A stretch of DNA of 50,816 nucleotides from Streptomyces sp. sk2.1 (GCF_008120935.1 NZ_RDBO01000055.1:601042-651857), one strand, 5' to 3'; positions 8,481 through 17,030 are shown, numbered from the stretch's first letter. The notes: generated by a model from the sequence alone, not told the origin. Made by a program: numbers and translations.

Positions 8481-9332
8481 ATGTCGATCGCATCTCCCAT
8501 ACCCATTCTTCACAACTCCAGCGGTGCCACGCTGCGTCGTGAGGGAGACGCGCTCATGCTGCGGCGGCCCGACCAGGAGATCCGGATCCCGCTCCGGGCG
8601 ATCGAGCGCGTGCGCGCCGAGGGACGTACCGTCGCGGTCGAACTCACCGCGCCCGCGGGAACGGTGGCCACCGTGCACCGCATGGACGACGCGAGCGAGG
8701 CGGCCGTGGCCCTGTTCGCCGAGAACGTCAACGAGATCCTCCCGGAGCGTGACGGGGCGGCCGAGCCGGCCGACGGCGCATCCATGGTCGCCATCCGGAC
8801 CCTGACCGAGAGCCCCGACGAGCGCAGGGAGCGCACCCGGAAGCGACGGCGGAAGATCGGGGCGCTCTCCGTGGGCACCGTCATCATCGCCCTCGCCATC
8901 GCGCTCGGGATCTGCGGGCAGTGGTCCGTCGCGCTCACGACGGTGCTGCTCGGCCCGCTCGGCCCGCTCGGCCTCTACTACGGCGGCACCGCGGCGCAGA
9001 GCGCGTACCGCACGTGGTACCTGCCGCGGGACGGCATCATCGTCCAGGCGCGGCGGGTCGGGAGCGACACCTTCCTGGGCGGCCGGTTCGGTACGTACGC
9101 GTACATCGACCGGCACGGCGTGGCGCGCAAGGCCCACAAGCGCAGCAACGACCTGACCATCATGGTCGCCTACCACCAGGACAAGCCGTACGTCGTGACC
9201 GTCGTCGAGTCGCGGGCCGCCTTGATCGGCGACATCGTCTTCGCGGTGTTCGCCCTCCTTTTCGGGCTGTTCGTCACCGGCCTCGTCCTTGCCGCGGCCG
9301 CCTACGCCCTCCTGACCGGGGACGCCGGGTAA
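8481..9332 (+). CDS. Hypothetical membrane protein
   Basis: About 283 residues. A soluble beta-rich N-terminal part (about 1-110: EGDALMLRRPDQEIRIPL...AIERV, similar in style to PH-like/DUF domains) is followed by a basic stretch (RRERTRKRRRKIG). Two close hydrophobic segments come next (IALAIALGICGQW and VLLGPLGPLGLYYGG), then a soluble segment, then a C-terminal membrane helix (DIVFAVFALLFGLFVTGLVLAA). The start at 8481 fits a leaderless transcript; ATG 8469 is in frame as an alternative. No family is recognised. Confidence 0.7.
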   Translation: MSIASPIPILHNSSGATLRREGDALMLRRPDQEIRIPLRAIERVRAEGRTVAVELTAPAGTVATVHRMDDASEAAVALFAENVNEILPERDGAAEPADGASMVAIRTLTESPDERRERTRKRRRKIGALSVGTVIIALAIALGICGQWSVALTTVLLGPLGPLGLYYGGTAAQSAYRTWYLPRDGIIVQARRVGSDTFLGGRFGTYAYIDRHGVARKAHKRSNDLTIMVAYHQDKPYVVTVVESRAALIGDIVFAVFALLFGLFVTGLVLAAAAYALLTGDAG

Positions 9333-9415
9333 CGCCCCGCCCCCGGAGGGCCTGGGCCGGTACTTCCGCCGGGTGCCGCTTCAACGCCTCGGCGTGCGGC
9401 GGCCGTTGTCCGATG

Positions 9416-9919
9416 TCACCAGCGGGCGACGAGCTTCTCCTCCTTGCCCCGGTTGCGGTACAGCCAGGTGGTTCCCGGCGCGACGGCCCCGGTCAGATAG
9501 CCGACGACGGGCTCCCGCTGCGTTGCGCTGTCCAGCTCGCCGAGCAGCTCCAGAGCCTCGGGCAGGGGGAAGAAGGCGGCCTGTTCGATGTCGTCGTCCT
9601 GCGGCGCGATGTCCCCCGACCACTCGTCGATCTCGAAGGCGGCGGCCAACGCCGAAGGGTGCCGCTCGGAGTCGATGTGCATGAGGAACGCGGTCCGCAC
9701 CGGGTCGCCCACCAGCAGCCCGGTCTCCTCCCGCAGCTCGCGTCGGAGAGCCTCGTGCATGAGCTCGCCGTCCTCGACCCCGCCGCCGGGCAACGACCAG
9801 AGGATCTCGCCGTCGGCGCCGAGGCTCTCCCGCACGAGCAGGATCTCGTCGCCCCGGCGGATGATGCCGATGACCAACTGCACCCGGGGCCCGGGGGTCT
9901 TCGAATCCTCTGCTGCCAT
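9416..9919 (-). CDS. Nudix hydrolase
   Basis: Contains a complete Nudix box, G-x5-E-x7-R-E-x2-E-E-x-G, read as GGVEDGELMHEALRRELREETGLL at about residues 44-67, preceded by the typical LVIGIIRRGDEILLVRES strand. These enzymes hydrolyse nucleoside diphosphates linked to another moiety using divalent cations bound by the box. ATG 9919 (MAAEDSKTPG) gives 167 residues. An in-frame ATG at 9985 would add 22 unlikely residues. Substrate cannot be told from sequence. Confidence 0.85.
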   Translation of the reverse strand: MAAEDSKTPGPRVQLVIGIIRRGDEILLVRESLGADGEILWSLPGGGVEDGELMHEALRRELREETGLLVGDPVRTAFLMHIDSERHPSALAAAFEIDEWSGDIAPQDDDIEQAAFFPLPEALELLGELDSATQREPVVGYLTGAVAPGTTWLYRNRGKEEKLVARW

Positions 9920-10003
9920 GCCGCAGACCGTACGTGACGTCCAGTCCGCCGACAGCCGGGGCCGCCGCGGAGAGGGGTGCGGCAAGCCTCACCTCCTCAA
10001 CGA

Positions 10004-11071
10004 TCATGCACCGCTCAGCGCTCGCCGGACTTCGGCTGCGGGGAAAGGAGTGCCCTTGCTCCGTGTGATCAGTCGGTGGTGGAAGTCGTCCAGGACGATC
10101 GCGTGCCGCGCGTGACGACCGAGGATCGCGCCGATGTCGTTCGGAACGCCGGAGGGCCGGCGGCCCGCGACCCATTCGCGCAGGAAGGTCCCGTGGTCGG
10201 CGCCACCACGCACGCTGTCGGGAAGGTGATGACGAAGCAAGTGGCCCGGTGCGTAGCAACGGTCGTACACGAGGTGATCGGCAAGAAAGGCGTCCTCTTC
10301 CGCCGAGAGTTCGAAGTCGCGGCTCAGGGCCAGCCCGAAGTCGGTGAAGTACACCTGCCGGCCGTCGGTGAGCAGGTTGGAGAAGTGCGCGTCGAAGTGG
10401 ACCAGCCCGCGCGTGCTCATGAACTCCGTTCCCCGCCGCAGCGCATCCTCCACCCACAGGTAGGGCGACTGGCCTCCCTGCTCCTGCCCGGCCATGTTCC
10501 GTGCCTCGCCGAACCACCCGCCGAGTGTCTGGGGCACATGCTCCAGGAAGAGCACCAGGCTGAAGGACGACCGTCCGATGGCTTCCAGCCTGCGGCGCAC
10601 CGACGGCGACCCATCCCAATGCGCCACGGCCCCGTCCACGCCCCCGAACTCATCGGCGAAGCCGGTGGGAGGACTGTCCGGCAGGATCCGCCAGTGATAC
10701 AGCAGCGGGAACCCCGCGTATTCGTTCTTCAGCACCCAGCCCGTTGTCAGGATGTGCGCTGCCAGCTCACGCCAGGCACCGAACCCCGCCGACCCCACCC
10801 CGTATTGATAGAAAAGGGGAAGACCGAACAGGTTGGCGGTCGACCGCACGTGCTCCGGCTGCAACTCCATGTCGGTCAACGGGACCCGCTTGACGAAGAC
10901 GCGCCTCCCCGCCACCTGCATCTCCGCCGACCTGCCGCCGATGCCGGAACCGGGATTCGCCGCAGCAGCCACCGCATCCTCAAGCCGCCGGTCACTGATC
11001 AGAGACAGCTGTGCGCGTACATCCGCATACGCGGACACTCGCGCGGAATGCCCTGACTCGGTTACATCCAT
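10004..11071 (-). CDS. Protein kinase-like / aminoglycoside phosphotransferase-fold protein
   Basis: 355 residues. Kinase-fold signature: the candidate ATP-site Lys is in RRVFVKRVP, the catalytic loop is LVHFDAHFSNLLTD (H-x-D-x4-N) and the metal-binding loop is YFTDFGLAL (DFG). The catalytic Asp and downstream Asn are both kept, so the protein is probably an active small-molecule or protein kinase. It lacks membrane or PASTA segments. It stands alone on this strand, upstream of the Nudix gene. Similar proteins occur in Streptomyces accessory regions with unknown targets. Confidence 0.75.
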   Translation of the reverse strand: MDVTESGHSARVSAYADVRAQLSLISDRRLEDAVAAAANPGSGIGGRSAEMQVAGRRVFVKRVPLTDMELQPEHVRSTANLFGLPLFYQYGVGSAGFGAWRELAAHILTTGWVLKNEYAGFPLLYHWRILPDSPPTGFADEFGGVDGAVAHWDGSPSVRRRLEAIGRSSFSLVLFLEHVPQTLGGWFGEARNMAGQEQGGQSPYLWVEDALRRGTEFMSTRGLVHFDAHFSNLLTDGRQVYFTDFGLALSRDFELSAEEDAFLADHLVYDRCYAPGHLLRHHLPDSVRGGADHGTFLREWVAGRRPSGVPNDIGAILGRHARHAIVLDDFHHRLITRSKGTPFPAAEVRRALSGA

Positions 11072-11359
11072 GTGCAGCTCCAGACCGATGTCGCAACTGA
11101 CTGTCGTTGATCATGGCAGGCAAGTCGAGGTGCCGAAGTCGTCGCCGGCCCGACTGCCGTTGAAGCGCCACGGCCATCCAGAGTCTGTTCAACCGTGAAC
11201 CCGCCATGCTCATGGTTGTCGATGAACCACCCACGCGCCGGTTCCTGCGACTCCCCGACCAGAAATCGGCGAACCCGTCTGCTTCGCCGGGCGGCGGAAT
11301 GGACATGGGCGACTCGCTGCCGGGAACCGCCGTCGGGGAAGTCGGGGAAGTCGGGGAAG
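11072..11359. other. Intergenic, no confident gene; short GGGGAAGTC tandem repeat
   Basis: No gene is supported. Several overlapping frames are open but lack family features. At about 11333-11367 GGGGAAGTC is repeated about three times and a fourth copy is partial. This lies just upstream of the transposase remnant. Confidence 0.4.
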
Positions 11360-11568
11360 TCGGGGAGGAGACCGGTCTGCCCGTCTCCGTCGGAATCTCC
11401 GACGCCAGCGCCCACGACAGTCAGGCCCTGATCCCGCTCGTGAAGGCCGACCGCCCATCCGGTCCCGCCGGAGCCCTCGTCGGCGCAGGCCCGGCGAGCG
11501 CCATGCCGGCAAGGGCTACGACTGTCGCCATCTGCTGCCGCGGGCTCCCCGATCGGGATGACTTCTAA
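11360..11568 (+). pseudogene. IS5-like transposase remnant (DDE domain, frameshifted)
   Basis: The frame ending at 11568 reads TGLPVSVGISDASAHDSQALIPLVKA. This matches the part of IS5/IS4-type transposases around the conserved HDSQ. After about 11447 the match continues in another frame as IRSRRSPRRRRPGERHAGKGYDCRHL, the usual HADKGYD segment. So at least one frameshift is present and both ends of the transposase are missing. No terminal inverted repeats were found. It separates the kinase-like gene from the tetR/MFS pair and is probably an old insertion scar. Confidence 0.7.
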
Positions 11569-12218
11569 GGGGCGGCGTAGGCGCGCAGGAAGGTGTCGGT
11601 CGCGGCGCGGGCGACGGAGCGCAGCTCGGTTTCGGGGACCTCGCGCGTGGCCAGCCGGGAGCGCCGCTCCATGGGGCCGGTCAGCAGGGCCAGGAACTGC
11701 TCGCCGGCCAGGCCGGGGTCACTGATGTCCAGTCGACCGTCGAGTGCGAGCCGGGCCAGACGGTCCGCGAGAGCCTCGTGCAGGCGCTCCGCGCCGTTCC
11801 GCTGGAAGTCGTCCAGCAAGTCGGGAAAACGGGTGGCTTCGGCGTGGAGCAGCCAGCGCAGCGCCTGGAAGTCCGCGCAGCAGTGGCTGCGCAGCAGCCG
11901 GCACCCGGCGTTCTCCAGCGCATCGCGCACCTCGTCGCCCGGCTCGCGCAACCCATCGAGCGCGGCCAGCGCGTCGGCCGTCGTGCGCCCGACGGCCGCC
12001 CGCATCGCCTCGCGGAAGAGGGTTTCCTTGTCGCCGAGGTGGTTGTACACGGTGGGCTTGGCCACGCCTGCCTCGGCCGCGATCTCCCGTACGCACGACT
12101 GCCCGTACCCGTCCCGAGCGAAGGTCCGAAACGCGGCTTCGAGGATCGCCTGCCGCTTGTCGATGCGCCCGCGTGACACGGTGCGCCTGCTCGCTTCTGG
12201 GGTTCTGGCTCCGCTCAC
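11565..12218 (-). CDS. TetR/AcrR family repressor of the adjacent MFS gene
   Basis: 217 residues with an N-terminal TetR helix-turn-helix: AILEAAFRTFARDGYGQSCVREIAAEAGVAKPTVYNHLGDKETLF (about 24-68). The C-terminal ligand domain carries two adjacent Cys (SHCC). The gene starts at GTG 12216-12218 and is divergent from an MFS exporter. Two near-identical palindromes lie in the intergenic region. The arrangement is classical for an autoregulated repressor that is released by the exporter's substrate. Ligand unknown. Confidence 0.9.
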   Translation of the reverse strand: MSGARTPEASRRTVSRGRIDKRQAILEAAFRTFARDGYGQSCVREIAAEAGVAKPTVYNHLGDKETLFREAMRAAVGRTTADALAALDGLREPGDEVRDALENAGCRLLRSHCCADFQALRWLLHAEATRFPDLLDDFQRNGAERLHEALADRLARLALDGRLDISDPGLAGEQFLALLTGPMERRSRLATREVPETELRSVARAATDTFLRAYAAP

Positions 12219-12247
12219 CCCGCCATGGTACGACCAAGGACCACCTA

Positions 12248-12265
12248 TTGAACCAATTGGTTCAA
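12248..12265. promoter_or_regulatory. TetR operator 1, palindrome TTGAACCAATTGGTTCAA
   Basis: Perfect 18-base palindrome in the tetR-MFS intergenic region, 30 bases upstream of the tetR start. The same TTGAACC...GGTTCAA arms recur at 12311-12328. Confidence 0.8.
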
Positions 12266-12310
12266 AATAATGGCCTTTACGGTTGCGTGGCGTCGTCGTC
12301 CATGGCTACG

Positions 12311-12328
12311 TTGAACCGCACGGTTCAA
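12311..12328. promoter_or_regulatory. TetR operator 2, TTGAACCGCACGGTTCAA
   Basis: Second operator-like palindrome with eight-base perfect arms and a CA centre, 63 bases from the first and 35 bases upstream of the MFS start. Two copies allow control of both divergent genes. Confidence 0.8.
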
Positions 12329-12363
12329 ATTATTTCTCCTTGCGTGCAACGGAGTGGGAAGAC

Positions 12364-13824
12364 ATGCCTCAAATCAGAGACGACCGCCTGGATCCCGCCC
12401 TGTTGCGGCTGATCGGCGTGACTCTGCTGGGCGGGATCATGGGGATCCTCGACAGCACCATGGTCACCGTCGCGGCGGACACACTCGCCGAGGAGTTCCA
12501 CAGCTCCCTCGGCGCCATCAGCTGGGCCTCGACCGGCTATCTCCTCGCGCTCACCGTGACCATCCCCATCACCGGTTGGGCCGTCGGCCGGTTCGGCGTC
12601 AAGCCGCTCTGGCTCTTCGGGCTCGTCGTCTTTCTGACGGGATCGCTCGCCTCCGCACTCGCCTGGGACATGGCGAGCCTGATCGGTTTCCGGGTCCTCC
12701 AGGGCATCGGCGCCGGTGTGGTCGACCCGCTGGTGCTGGTCATCCTCGCCCGGGCGGCCGGACCCGGCCGGGCCGGACGCGTCATGGGAATGATGGGTGT
12801 CGTGCTCTCGCTCGGGCCCGTCCTCGGTCCCGTTCTGGGCGGCATCGTGCTCCAGGGCCTGGGATGGCGCGCGATGTTCTACATCAACCTGCCCATCGGC
12901 ATCATCGCCGCCCTGCTCGCCCTGCGGGTCATCCCCTCCGAGCCCGCCGGTGAGCACAGGTCCCGGGCACCGCTCGACGTCCTCGGCGCCGTGCTGCTCG
13001 CTCCGGGCTTCGCGGCCACCGTGTACGCACTCACGCAGGCGGGCGAGAAGGCCACGTTCGGCACGCCCGCGGTGCTCGTCCCACTGGCCGCCGGCCTCCT
13101 CCTGCTCCTCGCGTACGTCCGCCACGCGCTGCGCACCCGGCGTACCGAGCCGCTGATCGACGTCCGTCTCTTCACCAGCCGCAGCTTCGCCGCCAGCGTC
13201 ACCGTGCAGGGCCTCGTGGGTCTGGGCACGTACGCCGGCCTCTTCGCCCTGCCCCTCTACTACCAGGTGATCCACGATCACGGGGCTCGCGCCGCAGGAC
13301 TGCTGGTGGCGCCGCTCGGCCTGGGCTCGGCGCTCGCGATGCCCCTCGCCGGACGGCTGAGCGACAAGCTCGGCGCACGCAAGCTGGTCCAGGGCGGGGC
13401 GGTGCTGGCCGCGGTCGGCGCGGTCGTCCTCACCCGCCTCGGCGACGGGGGCAGCGAAGTCCGGTCCGCAGTGGCCGTGTTGGCCATCGGTCTGGGACTG
13501 GGTGCCGTGGGCGCACCGACCATGGGGTCGTTGTACCGAACGCTGCCGTCGGAGAAGGTGCCGCAGGGCAGCTCCGTGCTCTACAACCTCAACCAGCTCG
13601 GCGGGGCGCTCGGCGTCGCCTGTGTCGCCCTGATCCTTGCCGCCGCCGGAACGGGCGGGGCCGCCGGGAGTGGCATCAACGGCTTCCAGCACGCCTACTG
13701 GTTCGTCTTCGCCGTTGCCGTGGTGATCCTGGTGGCCAGCCCGCTGCTCCCCGGGCGCCCGGAGGCGGCCCCGGCCCCGGCAGAGGCATCCGGCAGCGAA
13801 CCGAACCAGGCGCTCGTGGAGTGA
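12364..13824 (+). CDS. MFS drug-efflux transporter, DHA2 (EmrB/QacA) family
   Basis: 486 residues with about 14 predicted membrane helices. It has the DHA2 motif near helix 1 (LGGIMGILDSTMVTVA), motif A-like WAVGRFGVKPLWLFG, and the antiporter motif C-like GPVLGPVLGG. Such proteins export hydrophobic compounds using the proton gradient. ATG 12364 lies downstream of a GGAG-containing stretch; the longer frame (from 12283) includes the operators and is unlikely. It is divergent from tetR with shared operators, so expression is probably substrate-induced. Substrate unknown. Confidence 0.9.
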   Translation: MPQIRDDRLDPALLRLIGVTLLGGIMGILDSTMVTVAADTLAEEFHSSLGAISWASTGYLLALTVTIPITGWAVGRFGVKPLWLFGLVVFLTGSLASALAWDMASLIGFRVLQGIGAGVVDPLVLVILARAAGPGRAGRVMGMMGVVLSLGPVLGPVLGGIVLQGLGWRAMFYINLPIGIIAALLALRVIPSEPAGEHRSRAPLDVLGAVLLAPGFAATVYALTQAGEKATFGTPAVLVPLAAGLLLLLAYVRHALRTRRTEPLIDVRLFTSRSFAASVTVQGLVGLGTYAGLFALPLYYQVIHDHGARAAGLLVAPLGLGSALAMPLAGRLSDKLGARKLVQGGAVLAAVGAVVLTRLGDGGSEVRSAVAVLAIGLGLGAVGAPTMGSLYRTLPSEKVPQGSSVLYNLNQLGGALGVACVALILAAAGTGGAAGSGINGFQHAYWFVFAVAVVILVASPLLPGRPEAAPAPAEASGSEPNQALVE

Positions 13825-14048
13825 AAGCGGATCACGTGATCCTCTTCAGCACCGATTGCCGAAGGCGGCCCAGTGGTGGGAGGCCGGAGGAACTTCACGC
13901 GTCCCCGGCCACCCGTCGGCTGCTCGGCGCGTGCCTGGACCTGATCACCGATCCGCTGCTCGAAGAGGTGCAGAACCGCGATCCGGCTGACCTGGCCTGG
14001 CCTGGCCCGGCTCCGGACAGTCCATCGGGCCCTTCGGGCTCAGCGTGA
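13821..14048 (+). CDS. Short hypothetical ORF overlapping the MFS stop
   Basis: 75 codons starting at a GTG that overlaps the MFS stop (GTGA). Only the middle part (about ELHASPATRRLLGACLDLITDPLLEEVQNRD) has Streptomyces-like GC3. The ends are low-complexity (PGPAPDSPSGPSGS). No family is recognised. It may be the remnant of a longer gene. A 14-base perfect palindrome GGATCACGTGATCC lies at 13829-13842. Confidence 0.3.
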   Translation: MKADHVILFSTDCRRRPSGGRPEELHASPATRRLLGACLDLITDPLLEEVQNRDPADLAWPGPAPDSPSGPSGSA

Positions 14049-14095
14049 GGACCGGCACCGCCACGACCGGGCGAGGAGGTCACTACGCTGCATGA

Positions 14096-15607
14096 GTGCT
14101 GTCATATAGCGAGTTGACCCCGCCGGAGCGCGCGCTGTGGGATGCCTTTCCCAAGGGGCATCGAGTTGATCTGAGCACGGGCATGCCCGAGGCCGACGAC
14201 CCCGCCGCGGGTGAGGAGTGGGGCCCCGAACGCACTGTCCGCGCAGCCGTCGTGGCGGCGCTGCTGCTCGGCGGGAATCACGATCGGTCCGGCGCCGTCG
14301 CCGCCCTCCGGCTCGCCGGGACACGCATCACCGGCCGTCTCGACCTGTCAGGAACGGAGATCTGCCACACGTTCTCACTTGAGGGCTGCCGACTGGACGA
14401 GGCAGTGAACGTGTATGGCGCCACGACCGGGACGATGGCGATCACGGACAGCTGGGTCCCCGGGATCGACGCCGAACTCGCCCGAATCGGGGGTGATCTG
14501 GACCTGAGACGGTCGGCCCTCGAAGGCGGCCCTCTCGTACTCGCCAACGCTCATGTGGCCGGAAATCTGCTGCTCACAGATGCCAGAATCTCCGGTCCCG
14601 GAGAGTGGGCGGTGCTCGCGGGCAGCCTGATCCTGGAAGGCGGCGTCTTCGGCGAACGGCTCACCACGCAAGGCGGGCTACGACTGCCCGGCGCGCACAT
14701 ACCCAGCGGCCTGTTCCTGCAAGCCGCACGGCTGGAGAACGCCGGGGGCGTCGCACTTGCCGCAGGCGGCGTGGTCACCTCGACCGTGGACTGCTCCCAA
14801 GGGTTCACCGCACAAGGAGAGGTACGACTGCGAAGGGCCCGTATAGAAGGTCTGCTGACCTTCGAGGGGGCCTGTCTGAACGGGGGCGGCATCGCCCTGG
14901 ACTGCATAGCGATGCAAGTGGCGGACTTCGACTTCAGGACCGCCGCACCGCTCTCAGGATCGGTTGATCTCCGGTTCGCGCAGGCCGCCTGGTTCCAGGA
15001 CAGCGAGCGGAGCTGGCCGGGAAAGGTGCTGCTGGACGGGTTCGGATACGGCTCCATCCGATTCGGGGACGCGTCATCCGCGGCAGACGACGGCGGAACG
15101 CTCGCGAGGGACGACGTCGCGCGCCGCCTGGCGTGGATCCGCCGAAATCCCGGCTACTCCCCTCAGCCGTACGAAGAACTTGCGGGCTGGTACCGGCAGA
15201 TCGGCCACGACGACGACGCCCGGCGCGTGCTCCTGATCAAACAGCGTCACCGGCGTCGCACCTTGTCCCTGCCGGCACGCGCCTGGGGGCACCTGCTCGA
15301 TGTGACCGTAGGTTACGGCTACCGGCCATGGCTGGCGGGTGTGTGGCTTCTGATACTGACCCTGCTGGGCACCCTGGCCTTCCGTACGCAGTCTCCGACG
15401 CCGGTGAAGCAGGGCGAAGGCGCCCCGTTCCAGCCCCTCGTCTACACACTCGACCTCTTGATCCCCATCGGGGGGCTGGGCCAGCGCACGGGGTGGTACT
15501 GGTCGAACGACTTCCTCCAATGGTTGGCCTACTTGCTGATCGCCTTCGGCTGGATGCTGACGACAGCCGTCATCGCGGGTGTCACCCGCACCCTGCAGAA
15601 GAACTAA
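14096..15607 (+). CDS. Membrane protein with bactofilin/pentapeptide-like beta repeats
   Basis: 503 residues. The N-terminal 300 or so residues consist of repeated short beta-strand units (RITGRLDLSGTEI, IGGDLDLRRSAL, VAGNLLLTDARI, IPSGLFLQAARL, IEGLLTFEGACL), suggesting a right-handed beta-helix-like stack. A linker includes RNPGYSPQPYEELAGWYRQIG, a segment shared with a widespread Streptomyces group often labelled 'membrane-associated oxidoreductase'. Two membrane helices follow (WLAGVWLLILTLLGTLAF and QWLAYLLIAFGWMLTTAVIAGV). No cofactor motif supports an oxidoreductase role. GTG 14096 follows a TACGCT box by six bases, so the transcript may be leaderless. Confidence 0.75.
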   Translation: MLSYSELTPPERALWDAFPKGHRVDLSTGMPEADDPAAGEEWGPERTVRAAVVAALLLGGNHDRSGAVAALRLAGTRITGRLDLSGTEICHTFSLEGCRLDEAVNVYGATTGTMAITDSWVPGIDAELARIGGDLDLRRSALEGGPLVLANAHVAGNLLLTDARISGPGEWAVLAGSLILEGGVFGERLTTQGGLRLPGAHIPSGLFLQAARLENAGGVALAAGGVVTSTVDCSQGFTAQGEVRLRRARIEGLLTFEGACLNGGGIALDCIAMQVADFDFRTAAPLSGSVDLRFAQAAWFQDSERSWPGKVLLDGFGYGSIRFGDASSAADDGGTLARDDVARRLAWIRRNPGYSPQPYEELAGWYRQIGHDDDARRVLLIKQRHRRRTLSLPARAWGHLLDVTVGYGYRPWLAGVWLLILTLLGTLAFRTQSPTPVKQGEGAPFQPLVYTLDLLIPIGGLGQRTGWYWSNDFLQWLAYLLIAFGWMLTTAVIAGVTRTLQKN

Positions 15608-15628
15608 GAAGAACTAAGAAGAACTAAG
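15597..15628. repeat. Triplicated 10-base unit AGAAGAACTA at the gene's stop codon
   Basis: Three exact head-to-tail copies of AGAAGAACTA plus AG. The first copy holds the last codons and TAA of the membrane protein gene, so each copy repeats the stop in the same or a shifted frame. Likely slippage or insertion scar next to the transposase remnant. Confidence 0.7.
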
Positions 15629-15722
15629 CGGTGTCCGACAAGAGCTCGGGTATGCCGGCGACTGCCGACCACCCCCTTGATCACGACTCCGCACAGGCTC
15701 TGGGGCGCGTATCGAGTGGTGA

Positions 15723-15902
15723 TCAAAAGCCCGCTCGGGCCAGGTCTTCGACCCGGATCATCGAGGCGCGCAAGTGCAGGCCGGCGAGGCAGCCCTTCGG
15801 AGTCCTGTCGTACCGGGTGGCGATGCCGCGCCAGGCCCTCAGCCCGTTGATCAGGCGCTCGACAGCAGCCACCGGCCTGATCGGCTGTCGCCGACTCACC
15901 AA
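15723..15902 (-). pseudogene. IS5-like transposase C-terminal remnant
   Basis: The minus-strand frame reads AAVERLINGLRAWRGIATRYDR, then PKGCLAGLHLRASMIRVEDLARAGF and a stop at 15723. The pattern E-R-x-I-N-x-L-(K/R)-x-W-R-x-I-A-T-R-Y-D is the C-terminal hallmark of IS5-type transposases. The catalytic N-terminal two-thirds are missing. The rest of 15608-15980 has no recognisable gene. A second fragment of a similar transposase lies at 11360-11568, on the other strand. Confidence 0.75.
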
Positions 15903-15980
15903 GTGAAGGCCGCACGGGCGGAGGCGGCTTCGCGCTGATCGCCCGGATGGGTGCGCGGCCGTGCTTCACAATGTCTCCCT

Positions 15981-16613
15981 GTGACGAGCACCTTGATGAC
16001 CACGGCCATCGCGATCGTCGGCACGCTCCTGGGCAGCGGACTGACGGCGTTTGTGACCGCTCGGATCGAGCGGCGAAAGAACGAGGCTCTGGAACGGCAG
16101 CAGATACGCCAAGAGGCCGCACAGGATCGCGCCGCGCTTCGTGAACTACGGGTCGAGCACCGGAGGTGGCGCCGGGATCGTCGACAAGCCGCCTACCAGG
16201 GCTTGATGGACGCAGCTCATGAAGCGCAGGGGGCTGTCTGGCAACTGGCACAGCTGACGCTGGAGCCCTACGACCAGCATCGCTACGACATACGGCGGGG
16301 TGCGGCCATCGACGCCGTACGCATGACCCGGCAGGCGGCGACCACTGTCGAGCTCGAAGGACCCGCTGGTGTGGCACAGGCCGGTGCCGAGTACGCCGAA
16401 GCCATGGATCGGCACATCCACCCGCCCATTCAGTACCTGATGGAACTGAGCAGGGGGCCGCTGACCGATGAGCAGAAGGACCGCTATCGCTCCTCGGCTG
16501 CGGAAACGGGCCTTGTCGTGGAGGACATGCGGCGGCGCTTCGTCCCTCTCGCGCGTGCGGCTCTGGACGAGTTGGTGGACGAGGCCGACCAGGGGACACA
16601 GACGGCCGCATGA
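15981..16613 (+). CDS. Hypothetical protein: N-terminal membrane helix plus coiled coil
   Basis: 210 residues. Residues about 5-25 (LMTTAIAIVGTLLGSGLTAFVTA) form one membrane helix. A charged coiled coil follows (RIERRKNEALERQQIRQEAAQDRAALRELRVEH), then a helical domain. This layout is common in Streptomyces proteins of unknown function. GTG 15981 is used; a CACAAT box ends about eight bases upstream, so a leaderless transcript is possible. ATG 15996 is an alternative. Confidence 0.7.
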   Translation: MTSTLMTTAIAIVGTLLGSGLTAFVTARIERRKNEALERQQIRQEAAQDRAALRELRVEHRRWRRDRRQAAYQGLMDAAHEAQGAVWQLAQLTLEPYDQHRYDIRRGAAIDAVRMTRQAATTVELEGPAGVAQAGAEYAEAMDRHIHPPIQYLMELSRGPLTDEQKDRYRSSAAETGLVVEDMRRRFVPLARAALDELVDEADQGTQTAA

Positions 16614-16774
16614 GGCGTGGAGGGGCTGTCGGGCCTCTCATCAGGGCTTCCCCGGCACTCACGGTCCCCGGCCCGCCGACGCCCGCCATCCTGCGGACGT
16701 ATCACCACTCCGAACGAAACGACCTGAGGGAACCGGTGGCGGTCGGCCGAAGAAGCCGAGCCGAGCCTGACGAA

Positions 16775-16800
16775 CGGCCCCCGCTGCACAGCGGGGGCCG
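16775..16800. terminator. Strong hairpin CGGCCCCCGCTG-CA-CAGCGGGGGCCG
   Basis: Perfect 12-base stem with a two-base centre, 21 bases beyond the stop of the minus-strand DUF397 gene. Probably a terminator, possibly bidirectional with the plus-strand gene ending at 16613. Confidence 0.75.
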
Positions 16801-16820
16801 CCCGGTCGGGTCCCAGCGGG

Positions 16821-17030
16821 TCACCCGTGGCGCTTGGCGAGTTCCACGAGGCCGGTGAACCCTTCATGCGTCAGGGCCAGGTGCGGGCCGTCGGGGTTCT
16901 TGCTGTCGCGGATCAGGAACTCACCGGTTGCGCGCGCGTGGTCGGGCGCCCACTCGACGCACTGCCCCTCACCGCCGCTGTAGGTGCTCTTGACCCACCG
17001 TATGGACCGAGGGCCGGGCATGCTGCTCAT
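16821..17030 (-). CDS. DUF397 protein
   Basis: 69-residue DUF397 protein (IRWVKSTYSGGEGQCVEWA, then FLIRDSKNPDGPHLAL). In Streptomyces this small protein usually follows an HTH-DUF5753 regulator gene, as here, where its ATG overlaps the regulator's TGA. The pairs (WhiJ-, BldB/AbaA- or Scr1-like) are thought to act as regulator and partner in development or toxin-antitoxin-like control. The residue pattern and length fit the family. Confidence 0.92.
   Translation of the reverse strand: MSSMPGPRSIRWVKSTYSGGEGQCVEWAPDHARATGEFLIRDSKNPDGPHLALTHEGFTGLVELAKRHG

Noticed and set aside
12325..13692. 455-codon minus-strand frame opposite the MFS gene
   Set aside because: Shadow frame: rich in Glu/Asp/Gly/Gln without any family features. 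The plus-strand MFS protein has all the expected helices and motifs.
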